DNA of 64,000 bases, taken from Pseudomonas rhizophila. Lineage in GTDB: Bacteria > Pseudomonadota > Gammaproteobacteria > Pseudomonadales > Pseudomonadaceae. The notes beneath the pieces were generated by a model. The model made no database searches, had not been told where the DNA came from, and saw only the letters and a program-made list of their open reading frames with translations. The stretch is from assembly GCF_003033885.1 (NCBI RefSeq), contig NZ_CP024081.1, positions 4,354,507 to 4,418,506 of the forward strand, given 5' to 3'. The position numbers and the translations under genes are program-made. Positions 8,182 through 17,773 of this stretch are shown here, piece by piece; the stretch's first letter is position 1; each line of letters begins with the position of its first letter.

Positions 8182-11136
8182 TTGCGAATCGACAGCAATG
8201 CCCGCCCCACAGATAGCCAATCCCCTGATTTTGAAGCGGGTCAGCGCTTTGAGAAAATGCTTGGCGCGGCCCGCATGCAAATCAGCGATAAAAAGCCTGA
8301 CCCACGCGGTGCGGCAGACAAAGAAGTTTTGCCGTCCCTGCCTGAGAGCGTGCTCTTGGCGTTGCGAGAAGCGGGCGGCGCCATCGCAGAAACGCTGAAG
8401 CAGTCAGATGGACGTACGTTACGCAACGACGAAACCGTACCGCTCCAGGATCTCGAGATTTTCATGGGGTGGTGGGTGGATGGCGAGGTGACGGCGTACT
8501 CCGCGCGAGACAAAGAGGGCAATGAATTCACCATCAGCAAAGAGGCGACGCCTGATTACTTCGCCAAGGTTGATGCGTTGCAAAAAGGTAACGACGAAGG
8601 CTTTTTGTTGCGCGCAGATGGCGCACTTCTATCAGCAGAAGCACTGGCGAGCGCAGAAATTTTGCCCCCGGATGAACACACAGGCTTTATCCGCCTGACG
8701 ATCAATGGCGAAAAGATCCATGTCTCGAAGGACGTGACGCCCGACCTCTACAACCAGGTGGTCTGGAAACAGGAAGGCTACCAGAGCAAGTTTTACGAGC
8801 AGAACAGCGAGATCATCGACACGATCCGTGATCGATGGGACGACTGGAACGCCTCCGACAGCATTGTCAGTGACAAGGATTTGAGGAAGTACGCTGCCGA
8901 TGAAAATCGAAGCGCAGAAGATCGCGAGGCGGCGCAGTTCCTGCTCGATAACAAAGGATTTTTTGACCTGCTTGATACCAAGGCACACAACAACAAGGCT
9001 GACGGCAAAATCAGCAGCAACGACCTGAATGCATGGCTACGACCTGTTGCTGTCAAAGCCGAAGACATCGGCGCCTATAACGACTTTCTGAAAGCCTCCC
9101 CGAATGCTGACGCGACCTCCCTGGAACTTGCGAAGCATTCGGCGCTGCTGCTGGAGAACTTCGACGAGATCAGCGATCGGACGGAGAGCGGTAAATACCT
9201 GACGCGTGAGGCCTTGCAGAAGTACCTGGATGAAAACCCGAACATCAGCGATGACTTGAAGCAAGCCCTGACTTTTTGGTCGCAGACGGGGGCGTTCGAA
9301 ACGCTTGAAACCAGTGGGAAACCATTGGAGAGCAAACCCGATGGCGCGCTCGACAAGCGCGACATCCAGAATTGGTTGAAGGCCTCCAGCCCCAAAACCG
9401 CTGGAGACGCTCTGCTGTTCATCAACCAGGTAGCGAATGCCAGTGGGGTCTCCGGCATTGATACCGGTGACCTGGGCAAGGACGTCTTTGAAAACCCTGG
9501 CAACTATTCCGCCGAACAGCGGGCTGCGGTGTTACAGGATCTGCTCAAGGCGCGACAGTTGATCATCGACGGTGCGGCTGCCGGTCTGTGGAGTGATGAC
9601 TACGGTAAGGTGTCCATCGCCAACGCTGTGCGCAGCCATCCAAATCCCAACAAGCTGCTTGCCGATGTCAACAGCCACATTGAGCAGTTACAAAGTGATC
9701 CCGAGGTGGTCAAGTTTCTTAATGAAACCACCTCGACGCAGATGGCCAATCTATTTGAGGCAGTTCCTGGGTTAAAGGATTCGGTGCAAAAAAACTACGA
9801 TGACATCAAGTCCGGTGCAGCTCTTGATGCGCTATGGGAAAAGCATACGAAAGACGGCAGCACCGACCAACAGGCGGTGCTGGCCGAATACTTCTCGACG
9901 GCAACGCTTTATCAGGAAGCGCTCGGCATCAATGATCGGGCAGAAATTCAGAAGGGGCTCGCTGCCTCTCAGCATGCCCAGGCGTTCCAGGATTATTACG
10001 AGCAGTCGCTTGTTTCCGGGACGCGACTGGAAGAACTGATGAAAACGGGCACCTTCGAAGAAGCGGTCGGCACCTTCTCCGCGGAGGTCGCGCTCTACAA
10101 CGCGGCGCTGGATCCCAACGTCACCGCAGGTTTAGACCCGCAGTTGAACGACAATTTCAGCCGGATCGGGCGCGACAACGCCATGAAAGACGGCACTTTC
10201 GAGGATGTCAAGCAAGCCCTGGGTATCAATGGCGGTGACGAGCTTGACGAGGCAAAAGTCAGGACGATGGCCGAGACGCTTATCCAGTCCAATCCAGAAC
10301 TCGTGACCAATCCGGATGGCACCGTTGCAACGGCCGATCAGATCGTCGCGGGTGTCCGTTCGAATTGGGACATCCTGCGCCAAGGCACAAAGTCGCTTGC
10401 GGAATTGAAGTCGTCCTGGCTCAACCCCGACCTCAAGAACTTGTCTGACAAAGGGGGACTGCATGGCGTTAGCGGCATCTTCATGGCTGGCGTGACGATC
10501 GCCAAAGGCGCTCAGAATGGCGCAAACCTGACCGAACGAAACATCATAGACATCACCACCGGATCGGTCATGACGACGACCCTGCTCACCGAGGGTGGTG
10601 CCAAGAACCTGAAAAGCTACCTGAAAAACAAAGGAAACATTGATCTTGATCCGAAAATCAGAGCCTTTTTCGACGACCCCATAAAATCTCTCACTGGCAC
10701 TGCCGACAAGTTTGAAAGCGGTGCCAAGGGTATCGGCGGTTTGGCCGGCATGGTTGCGGGTGCGTACGGAATCTTTGATGGCGTTCAGTCGATTCGCAAG
10801 GGCGACCCCGTCAGTGGTGGTATCAGCATCACTTCAGGCGCACTGGCGTCATTGTCAGGCCTGGCATCAGCGATTGAGGGCGGCGCAGGCCTTTTTGGCC
10901 ATCTGGCAGTCAGGGCGGCGATGGCCCCGCTGGCTGGAGTCCTAGGCACCGTGGCGGCGGGCGTCGGCGCGGTTGCCCTGTTGCTTCCGGGCCTTATTGC
11001 GGAGGGCAAACGGCAGACTCAGCAAGACCACTTCGGCGACCTGCTTGGCGACTATCTGACACAGTACGAAATCGATGGCGTGGAGGGCGGTGATTTCAGT
11101 GACGTTCCCGACGAGGACTGGCCGCAAACCGATTGA
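8182..11136 (+). CDS. HrpK/HrpF/NolX-like candidate type III translocator
   Basis: This is a 984-residue protein read from a TTG start preceded by a perfect AGGAGG at 8168-8173 (8-base spacing). There is no Sec signal. Several EF-hand-like repeats have the pattern DG-x-hydrophobic-S/D-x-x-D/E-hydrophobic followed by a helix. They lie near residues 225-235 (SDKDLRKYA), 265-287 (KADGKISSNDLNAWL), 336-350 (SGKYLTREALQKYL) and 384-399 (KPDGALDKRDIQNWL). The C-terminal 130 residues hold two or three hydrophobic, Gly/Ala-rich stretches (about 854-868, 881-906, 913-942). Acidic repeats plus C-terminal membrane segments are the plan of HrpF/NolX/PopF translocators and the related HrpK proteins. The gene lies 215 bases after sctU on the same strand. 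The specific family is inferred from layout, so treat it as translocator or effector. Confidence 0.7.
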   Translation: MRIDSNARPTDSQSPDFEAGQRFEKMLGAARMQISDKKPDPRGAADKEVLPSLPESVLLALREAGGAIAETLKQSDGRTLRNDETVPLQDLEIFMGWWVDGEVTAYSARDKEGNEFTISKEATPDYFAKVDALQKGNDEGFLLRADGALLSAEALASAEILPPDEHTGFIRLTINGEKIHVSKDVTPDLYNQVVWKQEGYQSKFYEQNSEIIDTIRDRWDDWNASDSIVSDKDLRKYAADENRSAEDREAAQFLLDNKGFFDLLDTKAHNNKADGKISSNDLNAWLRPVAVKAEDIGAYNDFLKASPNADATSLELAKHSALLLENFDEISDRTESGKYLTREALQKYLDENPNISDDLKQALTFWSQTGAFETLETSGKPLESKPDGALDKRDIQNWLKASSPKTAGDALLFINQVANASGVSGIDTGDLGKDVFENPGNYSAEQRAAVLQDLLKARQLIIDGAAAGLWSDDYGKVSIANAVRSHPNPNKLLADVNSHIEQLQSDPEVVKFLNETTSTQMANLFEAVPGLKDSVQKNYDDIKSGAALDALWEKHTKDGSTDQQAVLAEYFSTATLYQEALGINDRAEIQKGLAASQHAQAFQDYYEQSLVSGTRLEELMKTGTFEEAVGTFSAEVALYNAALDPNVTAGLDPQLNDNFSRIGRDNAMKDGTFEDVKQALGINGGDELDEAKVRTMAETLIQSNPELVTNPDGTVATADQIVAGVRSNWDILRQGTKSLAELKSSWLNPDLKNLSDKGGLHGVSGIFMAGVTIAKGAQNGANLTERNIIDITTGSVMTTTLLTEGGAKNLKSYLKNKGNIDLDPKIRAFFDDPIKSLTGTADKFESGAKGIGGLAGMVAGAYGIFDGVQSIRKGDPVSGGISITSGALASLSGLASAIEGGAGLFGHLAVRAAMAPLAGVLGTVAAGVGAVALLLPGLIAEGKRQTQQDHFGDLLGDYLTQYEIDGVEGGDFSDVPDEDWPQTD

Positions 11137-11149
11137 GGGCTGTGCTGGC

Positions 11150-11255
11150 TTGCGGTAATTCGCGGCATGATCGAGGCATCAGCGATGCGCAGTTTATCGA
11201 TGCCATATACGCGCAGTTGATGGTCGACCACCGATATCGTGTCTCGGCCCATTTT
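11150..11255 (-). pseudogene. Remnant of a GMC oxidoreductase C-terminus
   Basis: Read on the minus strand, about 34 codons give MGRDTISVVDHQLRVYGID then KLRIADASIMPRITA. This is the conserved C-terminal segment of glucose-methanol-choline oxidoreductases (pattern MG.D..SVVD..LRVYGI..LRIAD.SIMPR). In intact proteins the next residues are usually a GNT.AP motif; here the homology is lost after ITA, a few codons before the end of the HrpK-like gene. Upstream, the frame runs into hydrolase sequence. Only this fragment remains and it cannot be functional. Confidence 0.75.
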
Positions 11256-11259
11256 CGCG

Positions 11260-11685
11260 GAGCAGGACTGGTGCCAGGGGGCGTGGGCGCGCCTTTACCT
11301 TGTTCGCCGCTGGTTTGCCCGGTCTCTGGCGCGAAGGCGGCGACATACACCAGCGCGCTGACCTTCGGATCGCTACCGGCCTCGGTAATCACGGTGCCAC
11401 CCCAAGAGTGCCCGACTAGAACCACCTTCCTGCTGGTTGTTCAAGGCGCGGCGCGTCGCGGCAACATCGTCGACAAGCGAGGTGAGCGGGTTTTGCACAA
11501 CCGTAACGGCCACTCCCTTGGGCTTGGAGCAGTGGCACCACTTTGGCCCAATCGGAGCCGTCGGCGAACGTGCCGTGTACGATCACCACGGAGGGCGTTG
11601 TATCCTGCGCGTGACTGGCGCTTGCGGTGAAGGTACCGGCCAGGGCAAAAGCGACGGTAGCGATTTTCGATTTGATTGTTTTCAT
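11260..11685 (-). pseudogene. Frameshifted, truncated alpha/beta hydrolase with signal peptide
   Basis: The minus strand starts with MKTIKSKIATVAFALAG and a Sec signal ending near ASHA, then the hydrolase strand VVIVHGTFADGSDWAKVVPL. Near 11514-11520 the reading frame shifts; the next frame continues sensibly (VAVTVVQNPLTSL, then DDVAATRRAL). Near 11417-11432 it shifts again and resumes with VVLVGHSWGGTVITEAG, the nucleophile elbow GHSWGG. Homology ends near 11265 after GKGAPTPPGTS, where GMC-oxidoreductase sequence begins. Two frameshifts plus loss of the C-terminal half (including the catalytic His region) make this a clear pseudogene. Confidence 0.85.
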
Positions 11686-11773
11686 TGGATGAGCTCCTGT
11701 TCGGGAGTTCAAATTCCGCTGACCGGCCTGCGATGTGGGCCTCGGTCAATTAGCCGACCCCGGGACATTTTTC

Positions 11774-13213
11774 ATGGATAGTGAGTTGCAACTGGACATC
11801 TCCCTGGGTGGGGCACTGGCGACGATCGCCCAGGTCGGTGACCTCAGCATGGGACAACCTCTCGGTCATTCCCGGCGCGTTGCCGCACTGGCGCGGATGC
11901 TTGCGCAGGCCCAGCACGGCGACGGTGACCACCTGAGGGTAGCGGAACAGGTTGCCTTGCTGCGCTGGTCCGGTTGCACCGCCAATGCCGAAGGCTTTGC
12001 GGATCTGCTGGGCGACGACGTCGATGGCCGCCGCGCGATGCTCGATTTGACGCTGGGCAATGAGCAAATGAACGCGGTGCATCAGGCAACCCCGCTTGCC
12101 GTTGTGCACTGTGAGGTGTCTGGAGCCATTGCCAAAACCCTCCAGCTCGGTGCCACCGTCGAGGCGGGGTTGTGTCGCGTGTTCGAAACCTACGACGGCA
12201 CTGGCCGGCCGCTGGGTCTGACCCATGAGCACATTCCGGAGGTCGCCTATCAGGTAGTACTTGCAGGCGATCTGGATATTCTCAGTCGTGCACACGGCCT
12301 GGATGCGGCGCTACGCTGGATCAGAGAACAGTCGGATCGGCGCTATCCAGCGTCGCTGGTATCGTTGCTTCTGGAGAACGCAAAGGACTGGCTGGCGGAT
12401 CTGGAAACGCTGTGGAAAACCGTTGACCACGGGCATGAGCAGCGTTGCGTCTCACTGACGTTGGTGGGAGACATAATCGACTTGAAGCTGCCGTGGTTGG
12501 CAGGGCATTCGCGGCAGGTCGCGCATGTCGCCGTGGAAGCTGCACGCCTGTGGGGGCTGCGTGAACCGACTTTGACAGACATTGGCAAGTCCGCGCTCAT
12601 CTACGGTCTCGGCCGGGCAGCTGTTTCGAACCACCTGTGGAATACCGCAGGAGCGCTGCCATACAGCGCTGCGGAGCGGGTCCGCCTTGTCCCTTACTGG
12701 ACGCAACAGGCGCTTAGACCTATCACTGAACTGGCTGTGCCCGCAGAGATTGCAGCCCATGCCTATGAACGGCTCAACGGCAGTGGCTATTTTCGGGGCG
12801 TGGCGGGTGATGCGCTGTGTGCCGAGCATCGCCTGTTCGCCACATCGGTAGCCTGGGTCGCGCTAAGGGAAGCCAGGCCATGGCGATCGGCTTACGGCGA
12901 AGCGGATGCAGCCAGGCTGCTCAAACAGGATGCTGGCAATGGCTTGTTCGACAACGATGTTTGCGAAGCAGTCATTGCCGCCGCAGGTGGCGAGCGGCGG
13001 ATGCGGCAACCGAAGGCTTCGTTACTCACGTCTCGCGAGTGCCGCATCCTGCTGGAGATCAGCCGTGGCGCCAGCAACAAGGAGGTGGCGCGGCTGCTGG
13101 ACATCAGTCCGAGCACGGTTCGCACGCACATGGAAAGCATCTTTCGCAAACTGGAATGCTCGACCCGGGCAGCCGCTACCTTGAAGGGGCTGACACTGGG
13201 GTTGATTGCCTGA
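11774..13213 (+). CDS. HD-domain (HD-GYP-like) regulator with C-terminal LuxR HTH
   Basis: This is a 479-residue cytoplasmic protein. The start at 11774 (MDSELQLDISLGGAL) is preferred over an in-frame ATG at 11735 because it begins at the conserved-looking part. An N-terminal region carries HSRRVAALARMLA and CRVFETYDGTGRPLG. A second HD-like block carries LAGHSRQVAHVAVEAARLWG, a HAYERLNGSGYFRG segment (the GYP-like part) and AEHRLFATSVAW. The last 65 residues are a LuxR helix-turn-helix (LTSRECRILLEISRGASNKE, then VARLLDISPSTVRTHM). HD-GYP domains often hydrolyse cyclic di-GMP, but several canonical positions are altered here, so a sensor role without catalysis is possible. The regulated genes are not evident; neighbours are the hydrolase scar and a LysR gene. 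Confidence 0.75.
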   Translation: MDSELQLDISLGGALATIAQVGDLSMGQPLGHSRRVAALARMLAQAQHGDGDHLRVAEQVALLRWSGCTANAEGFADLLGDDVDGRRAMLDLTLGNEQMNAVHQATPLAVVHCEVSGAIAKTLQLGATVEAGLCRVFETYDGTGRPLGLTHEHIPEVAYQVVLAGDLDILSRAHGLDAALRWIREQSDRRYPASLVSLLLENAKDWLADLETLWKTVDHGHEQRCVSLTLVGDIIDLKLPWLAGHSRQVAHVAVEAARLWGLREPTLTDIGKSALIYGLGRAAVSNHLWNTAGALPYSAAERVRLVPYWTQQALRPITELAVPAEIAAHAYERLNGSGYFRGVAGDALCAEHRLFATSVAWVALREARPWRSAYGEADAARLLKQDAGNGLFDNDVCEAVIAAAGGERRMRQPKASLLTSRECRILLEISRGASNKEVARLLDISPSTVRTHMESIFRKLECSTRAAATLKGLTLGLIA

Positions 13214-13234
13214 GCCAGGTCGGGTTGGCTTGAA

Positions 13235-14152
13235 TCAGGCGAGCCCGTCCTGACCGGCTTGACTGGCGCGTGCCAGGTCGATGAATGCCTTGGCTGCCGC
13301 GCTGGGGTTGCGGCGGTTCGGGTAGTACAGGCACAGCTTGTCTCTGGGCGGTGTCCAGTCTTCGAGAGTCCGCACGAACTGTCCGGTGCGGATTTCGTTG
13401 TGAACGTCCTGCTCCATGAAAAAACCGAGCCCCATGCCTTCCTGCACCGCCACCTTGACCACGCTGGATTCATCCAGCGTAAGTGGCCCGTTCACATCGA
13501 GGCGAGTCACTTCCCCGTCCCGCTCGAAATGCCACGGGAAAATCGCTCCATTCGGTAGTCGAACGCGGATGCAGCGATGCTGGAGCAGCTCGGATGGCGT
13601 TCGCGGTTTACCGTGTTTTTCGAAGTACGCCGGCGAACCGACCACCGCGTACCGTTGCGGCTGGCCGAGCGGGACCACAATCACGTCGTTCGGAACGAGG
13701 CTTGCTGAGCGCACGCCGAAATCGAAGCCGTCAGCCACGATATCCACCAGACGGCCTTCGGTGACGAGGTCGATGTGTACTTGCGGATGATGCTGCAAGA
13801 ACTCCATCACCAGTGGCAGGAGCGCCGATCGGGCAGCGCTGGCGAACGCATTGATACGCAGCGTGCCTGAGGGCCCGGCGTTATGCGATCGCACTGCATC
13901 GAGTGCAGCACGCAGATCCTGCAAGGCTGGCCCCACCTGCTCCAGAAATATCCTGCCGGCTTCGGTGATGGCCACGCTACGGGTCGTGCGATTGAACAGC
14001 CGCGATTCGAGGCGGGTTTCCAGTTGCGCGATGGTGTTGCTCAGCGCGGTGGTGGAGACGTCGAGATCGATAGCGGCTTGCCGAAACGAGCCCCTGCGTG
14101 CGACCGCTATAACAGCGTCCAGCTCACTGAGGCCTAAACGATCTTGTGGCAT
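13235..14152 (-). CDS. LysR-family transcriptional regulator
   Basis: This is a 305-residue protein. The N-terminal winged HTH ([52 protein letters not shown]) is typical of LysR proteins. The effector-binding domain follows from about residue 90, with the LRINAF strand and an [11 protein letters not shown] segment that marks the 'TTRP/CrgA-like' group. It lies divergently from the NTF2/SDR pair starting at 14259, with about 100 bases between the genes, so it most likely controls those two genes and itself. No clear T-N11-A box was picked by eye. Confidence 0.9.
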   Translation of the reverse strand: MPQDRLGLSELDAVIAVARRGSFRQAAIDLDVSTTALSNTIAQLETRLESRLFNRTTRSVAITEAGRIFLEQVGPALQDLRAALDAVRSHNAGPSGTLRINAFASAARSALLPLVMEFLQHHPQVHIDLVTEGRLVDIVADGFDFGVRSASLVPNDVIVVPLGQPQRYAVVGSPAYFEKHGKPRTPSELLQHRCIRVRLPNGAIFPWHFERDGEVTRLDVNGPLTLDESSVVKVAVQEGMGLGFFMEQDVHNEIRTGQFVRTLEDWTPPRDKLCLYYPNRRNPSAAAKAFIDLARASQAGQDGLA

Positions 14153-14258
14153 GGATTGTCCTGAATTTCGGGATTGGTCATAAATGTTTGTCCCAGTTGA
14201 ACAAACTATCCGTCAGGCAGCAAGATTGCTCCAGGACATTCATCCAGGAGATCGGCAA

Positions 14259-14591
14259 ATGACCCTTCAGCTTCCCGACGTCGTGCAGACGTACTTTGCA
14301 ATCAGCAATGGTGGCGATACAGCGCAACTTGCGAGCTGCTTCCGCTCTGACGCCACGGTTTGCGATGAAAGAAAAACGTACGAAGGAACGGCTGCCATCG
14401 AAGCCTGGCAACAGGAGGCACGCAGAGCCTTCATCTATCAGGTCCAGCCACTGCAAGCCCTGCAAGGGCAGGGCGAGCTGACGGTCATTGCGCGCCTTGT
14501 TGGGAATTTCCCCGGTAGCCCGGTTCAACTGAGTTACCTCTTCACACTGGAAGGCGGTCTAATCCGTTCCCTGGAGATCACGCCATGCTGA
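14259..14591 (+). CDS. NTF2/SnoaL-like domain protein
   Basis: This is a 110-residue protein starting at 14259, chosen because an AGGAG ribosome site lies 8 bases upstream (14246-14250); an in-frame ATG at 14184 lacks one. The sequence [20 protein letters not shown], then [14 protein letters not shown], is the cone-shaped NTF2-like fold commonly annotated as nuclear transport factor 2 family. Members are small-molecule isomerases, lyases or accessory domains; no catalytic pair can be assigned. It overlaps the next gene (SDR) by 7 bases, and the two are commonly paired in oxidoreductase operons under LysR control. Confidence 0.8.
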   Translation: MTLQLPDVVQTYFAISNGGDTAQLASCFRSDATVCDERKTYEGTAAIEAWQQEARRAFIYQVQPLQALQGQGELTVIARLVGNFPGSPVQLSYLFTLEGGLIRSLEITPC

Positions 14592-15361
14592 ATCTAGGTT
14601 TGACTGGCAAGCGGGTCCTCGTCACCGGTGGCACCAAAGGCATCGGCAAGGCTGTCGTCGAGTTGTTACTGGCCGAGGGTGCGAAGGTCATTACCTCGGC
14701 CAGGCAGGTGGACGTGGAAATGCCGGGCGCTCTTCTGATTGCGGCTGATCTGTCGACCCGGGAAGGTTGTGATGTACTGATCGCCGCGATCCAACAGCGG
14801 CTGGGTGGCGTGGACATCATGATCCACGTCCTGGGTGGTTCGTCGGCACCCGGCGGCGGTTTTGCTGCGCTGGACGAGGAACAGTGGCAACGAGAGCTCA
14901 GCTTGAACCTGTTGCCGGCGGTGCGCCTCGATCGCGCTTTGCTCCCGGGGATGCTGGAGCGCAGGGAAGGGGTCGTCATCCACGTCACCTCCATCCAGAG
15001 TCGGCTGCCACTGCCGGAGGCTACAACAGCTTACGCGGCGGCCAAGGCCGCGCTTTCGACGTACAGCAAAAGTTTATCGAAAGAGGTTTCGCCCAGAGGC
15101 GTCCGCGTGGTTCGGGTTTCGCCGGGCTGGGTTGAAACCGAAGCGTCGGTCGCATTGGCCGAGCGACTCGCGCAGGAGGCAGGTACTGACTACCAAGGCG
15201 GCAAAGAGATCATCATGAACGCACTTGGGGGTATCCCGCTCGGCCGCCCATCGACGCCTCGCGAAGTTGCTGACCTGATCGGTTTCCTGGCTTCGCCGCG
15301 AGCGGCATCTATCACGGGAAGTGAGTTTGTGATCGACGGCGGAACAGTACCAACGGTTTAG
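14585..15361 (+). CDS. SDR-family oxidoreductase
   Basis: This 258-residue short-chain dehydrogenase has the cofactor loop [11 protein letters not shown] (about 16-26) and an Asp (AADLS) after the second strand, which usually goes with NAD. The catalytic Tyr-Lys pair is YAAAK (about 150-154), with a Ser in VTSIQ. The common NNAG motif is replaced by VLGGS, a change seen in one SDR subgroup. It has the C-terminal [12 protein letters not shown]. It is translationally coupled to the NTF2-like gene. The substrate is unknown; a small carbonyl or hydroxyl compound is likely. Confidence 0.88.
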   Translation: MLNLGLTGKRVLVTGGTKGIGKAVVELLLAEGAKVITSARQVDVEMPGALLIAADLSTREGCDVLIAAIQQRLGGVDIMIHVLGGSSAPGGGFAALDEEQWQRELSLNLLPAVRLDRALLPGMLERREGVVIHVTSIQSRLPLPEATTAYAAAKAALSTYSKSLSKEVSPRGVRVVRVSPGWVETEASVALAERLAQEAGTDYQGGKEIIMNALGGIPLGRPSTPREVADLIGFLASPRAASITGSEFVIDGGTVPTV

Positions 15362-15436
15362 CCGTGAGGTAGATCCGACAGGCATAAGCAGGAAGGCCGT
15401 GCCATCAAAGACCGAGCAGGTTGTACCGCCAGCCCA

Positions 15437-16486
15437 TCAGCTTTGGGTATTTTCCGATGTCACAATCTGCAGCGGAATATGCACCCGGTGACGCACAGGA
15501 TCGAACTGCTGCGCAGTCTGCAATTCCACCATCAGATTCACCAGCGCCGTTGCGGTCTGGCGCGGCTGAGAGTCGATCACCACGTCGACCAAACCTTGGG
15601 CCAGGGCTTGACGTGACAGCTCGGTGGACTCCTGCAAAATGCAGCACAGCGTCGGGCGCTTGGGCAGTTGCGCCAACGCGTTGATGATCCCGTCGCCACC
15701 GCCGCCTACCACGCATAACCCGCGCAAATCGCTATGCCGAACCAGCAGGTCGAGGGTTGCTTCCTCGGTGATGTCGCAGTTATCCAGATTGATCAGCGGC
15801 TCCAGCGGGCGCAACCCAGGTGCGTGTTCGGCCAAGTAACTGTGCAAGCCTTCGACCCGCTCCTGGTGGCCAAGAAAGCGATGGCCACCGAGCAGGATGC
15901 CGATGCTGCCTTTGCGCGCGCCACAGGTGCGGGCCAGCAGCCACCCCATCGTGCGCCCGACTACTTGATTGTCCTGGCCGACATAGGGCTCGGCCGCCGC
16001 CTCATGAATGCCCGACAGCAGTGCCACCACGGGCACTCCGGCCCCGCGAATCTGGGCAAGGGCGGCGTTGATCAGCGGGTGGGCGAAGCTGACCACCGCC
16101 AGGCCGTCGCATTGCACTGCCAACTGTTCGATCTGGGCAATGATGGCGCTGGGGGCGCGATCAAAAACGTATTCGAATTGGCAGGTCAGGTTGGCTCCGG
16201 CCTGGCGCTGCGCGGCATCGGTGATGGCTTGGGCCAGGTTGGCGTAGAACGCCTGGGCGGTGCCCAGCAGCAGGATGCCGAAACGGTACGTGGGGCGACG
16301 TTCGAGAATGCGTTGGCCGATCAGCCGCGCGGCAAAATAACCCACGGCTTCGGCGGCCTGAAGCACCTGTTCGGCAGTGGCTGGATTAACCGGGGCGCGA
16401 GCGTTGAGCACGCGGTCGACGGTGGCGACACTTAAGCCTGCGTGTTCGGCGACCGTGGCGATGGTGGGGCGTTTATTGTTATTCAT
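15437..16486 (-). CDS. LacI-family transcriptional regulator
   Basis: This 349-residue protein has the N-terminal LacI helix-turn-helix and hinge (TIATVAEHAGLSVATVDRVL, then NARAPVNPATAEQV) and a periplasmic-binding-protein-like effector domain (about 65-345; RFGILLLG, LAVVSFAHP, GSIGILLGG). The GLSVATVDRVLN recognition helix and FAARLIGQR hinge variant resemble regulators of inositol/sugar-type catabolism. It is divergent from the mocD-like operon. Two CTTGATAG-containing inverted repeats lie in the intergenic region, so autoregulation and repression of the operon with release by the sugar substrate are likely. Confidence 0.9.
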   Translation of the reverse strand: MNNNKRPTIATVAEHAGLSVATVDRVLNARAPVNPATAEQVLQAAEAVGYFAARLIGQRILERRPTYRFGILLLGTAQAFYANLAQAITDAAQRQAGANLTCQFEYVFDRAPSAIIAQIEQLAVQCDGLAVVSFAHPLINAALAQIRGAGVPVVALLSGIHEAAAEPYVGQDNQVVGRTMGWLLARTCGARKGSIGILLGGHRFLGHQERVEGLHSYLAEHAPGLRPLEPLINLDNCDITEEATLDLLVRHSDLRGLCVVGGGGDGIINALAQLPKRPTLCCILQESTELSRQALAQGLVDVVIDSQPRQTATALVNLMVELQTAQQFDPVRHRVHIPLQIVTSENTQS

Positions 16487-16504
16487 GATGAACCTTCAAA
16501 GCGT

Positions 16505-16524
16505 CTTGATAGAAAACTATCAAG
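16505..16524. promoter_or_regulatory. Probable LacI-type operator, perfect inverted repeat
   Basis: CTTGATAG and CTATCAAG flank AAAA, a perfect 8-bp inverted repeat. It lies 19 bases upstream of the LacI gene start and 125 bases upstream of the mocD-like start. A perfect palindrome in a divergent LacI-controlled intergenic region is the expected operator. Confidence 0.75.
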
Positions 16525-16546
16525 CCCCGCAGGAGCTGGATGATAG

Positions 16547-16568
16547 CTTGATAGGGAATGTATTCAAG
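16547..16568. promoter_or_regulatory. Second, imperfect copy of the LacI-type operator
   Basis: CTTGATAG at 16547-16554 is followed after six bases by TATTCAAG, a degenerate match to the CTATCAAG half of the upstream site. It precedes a plausible -10-like TATATT near 16597-16602 and so is placed to block transcription of the mocD-like operon. Two sites 42 bases apart would suit cooperative LacI-family binding. Confidence 0.55.
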
Positions 16569-16648
16569 CCCTTGAGGGGGTCTTCCACGCTCTCTATATT
16601 TTCTTACGCAAAGCACCTGACATCTCACGCTTGCGGAGAACAATAACA

Positions 16649-17737
16649 ATGTCTCAAGACAACACCGCCTCTACTCGGGACTATCGCCTGACCGGCCCTG
16701 AAGCCGCACGCGCGGCTGAAAAAGGCCTTGTATCGGCCAGTTGGTACCAGTCGCCCATCTCCCGTCAACGCATGAAGCAACTGATGCAGCGCCGCGACGG
16801 TCCGGCCTTGCTCGACACCGCCATCTGGCTGCTGGCCCTGCTGATCACCGGCTTCGGCGGCTACTGGTTCTGGGGCACTTGGGCTTGTGTGCCGTTTTTT
16901 CTTGCGTATGGCGTTCTGTACGCCACCGCCTCCAACCCGCGCTGGCATGAAACCGGCCACGGCACAGCTTTCAAGACTCGCTGGATGAATGATGCGCTCT
17001 ACCAGGTGGCGAGCTTCATGTGCATGTTCGAGCCCCATGTGTGGCGCTGGAGCCATGCCCGGCACCATACCGACACCATCGTCGTCGGCCGCGATCCGGA
17101 AATCGTCGAACCGCGTCCACCGAGCTTGTTCATGATGCTGCTGAGCCTGTTCCAGATCCCGTTGCTGCTGAAGACGATGGGGGGCGTGTGCCGGCACGCG
17201 GTTGGCAAAATGGATGCCCAGGAACAGACGTTCATCCCTGAGTCCGAATGGCCCAAGGTGTTCCTGGCGGCCCGTATCTGGCTCGTGATTTACGCGGTTA
17301 TCTTTGGCGCGGCGCTTTACCTGCACAGCTGGTTGCCGCTGATGTATATCGGCCTGCCCATCCTGTATGGCGGCTGGTTGTCCTACCTGTTTGGCCTCAC
17401 CCAACATGTAGGCCTGGCGGAAGACGTGCTGGACCACCGCAGCAACTGCCGCACCATCTATATGAACCGGGTACTGCGCTTTCTGTACATGAACATGAAT
17501 TATCACCTTGAGCACCACATGTACCCGATGGTGCCGTACCACGCCCTGGCGCAACTCCATGAAGAGATCCGCCACGACTGCCCGCCGCCTTACGCCAACA
17601 TAGGTGAGGCCTTCAAGGAAATCATTCCGACCCTCTTGAAGCAGCGCAAGGACCCGACGTATTTCGTGCGACGCCCCGTCGGTAGCTCAAGGCCTGCCAC
17701 CGACGCTCATCCACAGGCTGAAGCCACCCTGGGCTGA
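16649..17737 (+). CDS. MocD-like membrane di-iron desaturase/hydroxylase
   Basis: This 362-residue membrane protein starts at 16649 (MSQDNTASTRDYRL). It has the three histidine boxes of membrane di-iron desaturases and hydroxylases: HETGHG (about 100), HARHH (about 137) and HLEHH (about 289). Four or so hydrophobic segments lie around 57-95 and 205-265. Database entries call such proteins fatty acid desaturases. Next to a Rieske ferredoxin and a ferredoxin reductase, it matches the rhizobial mocDEF set, where MocD is the oxygenase component that removes the methyl group from 3-O-methyl-scyllo-inosamine. The substrate here is unknown; an O-methylated or hydroxylated sugar or inositol is a fair guess given the LacI regulator and the isomerase. 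Confidence 0.85.
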   Translation: MSQDNTASTRDYRLTGPEAARAAEKGLVSASWYQSPISRQRMKQLMQRRDGPALLDTAIWLLALLITGFGGYWFWGTWACVPFFLAYGVLYATASNPRWHETGHGTAFKTRWMNDALYQVASFMCMFEPHVWRWSHARHHTDTIVVGRDPEIVEPRPPSLFMMLLSLFQIPLLLKTMGGVCRHAVGKMDAQEQTFIPESEWPKVFLAARIWLVIYAVIFGAALYLHSWLPLMYIGLPILYGGWLSYLFGLTQHVGLAEDVLDHRSNCRTIYMNRVLRFLYMNMNYHLEHHMYPMVPYHALAQLHEEIRHDCPPPYANIGEAFKEIIPTLLKQRKDPTYFVRRPVGSSRPATDAHPQAEATLG

Positions 17738-17773
17738 CACCCTCCGGCTGTATCCCGAACAAGAGAAAACGCC

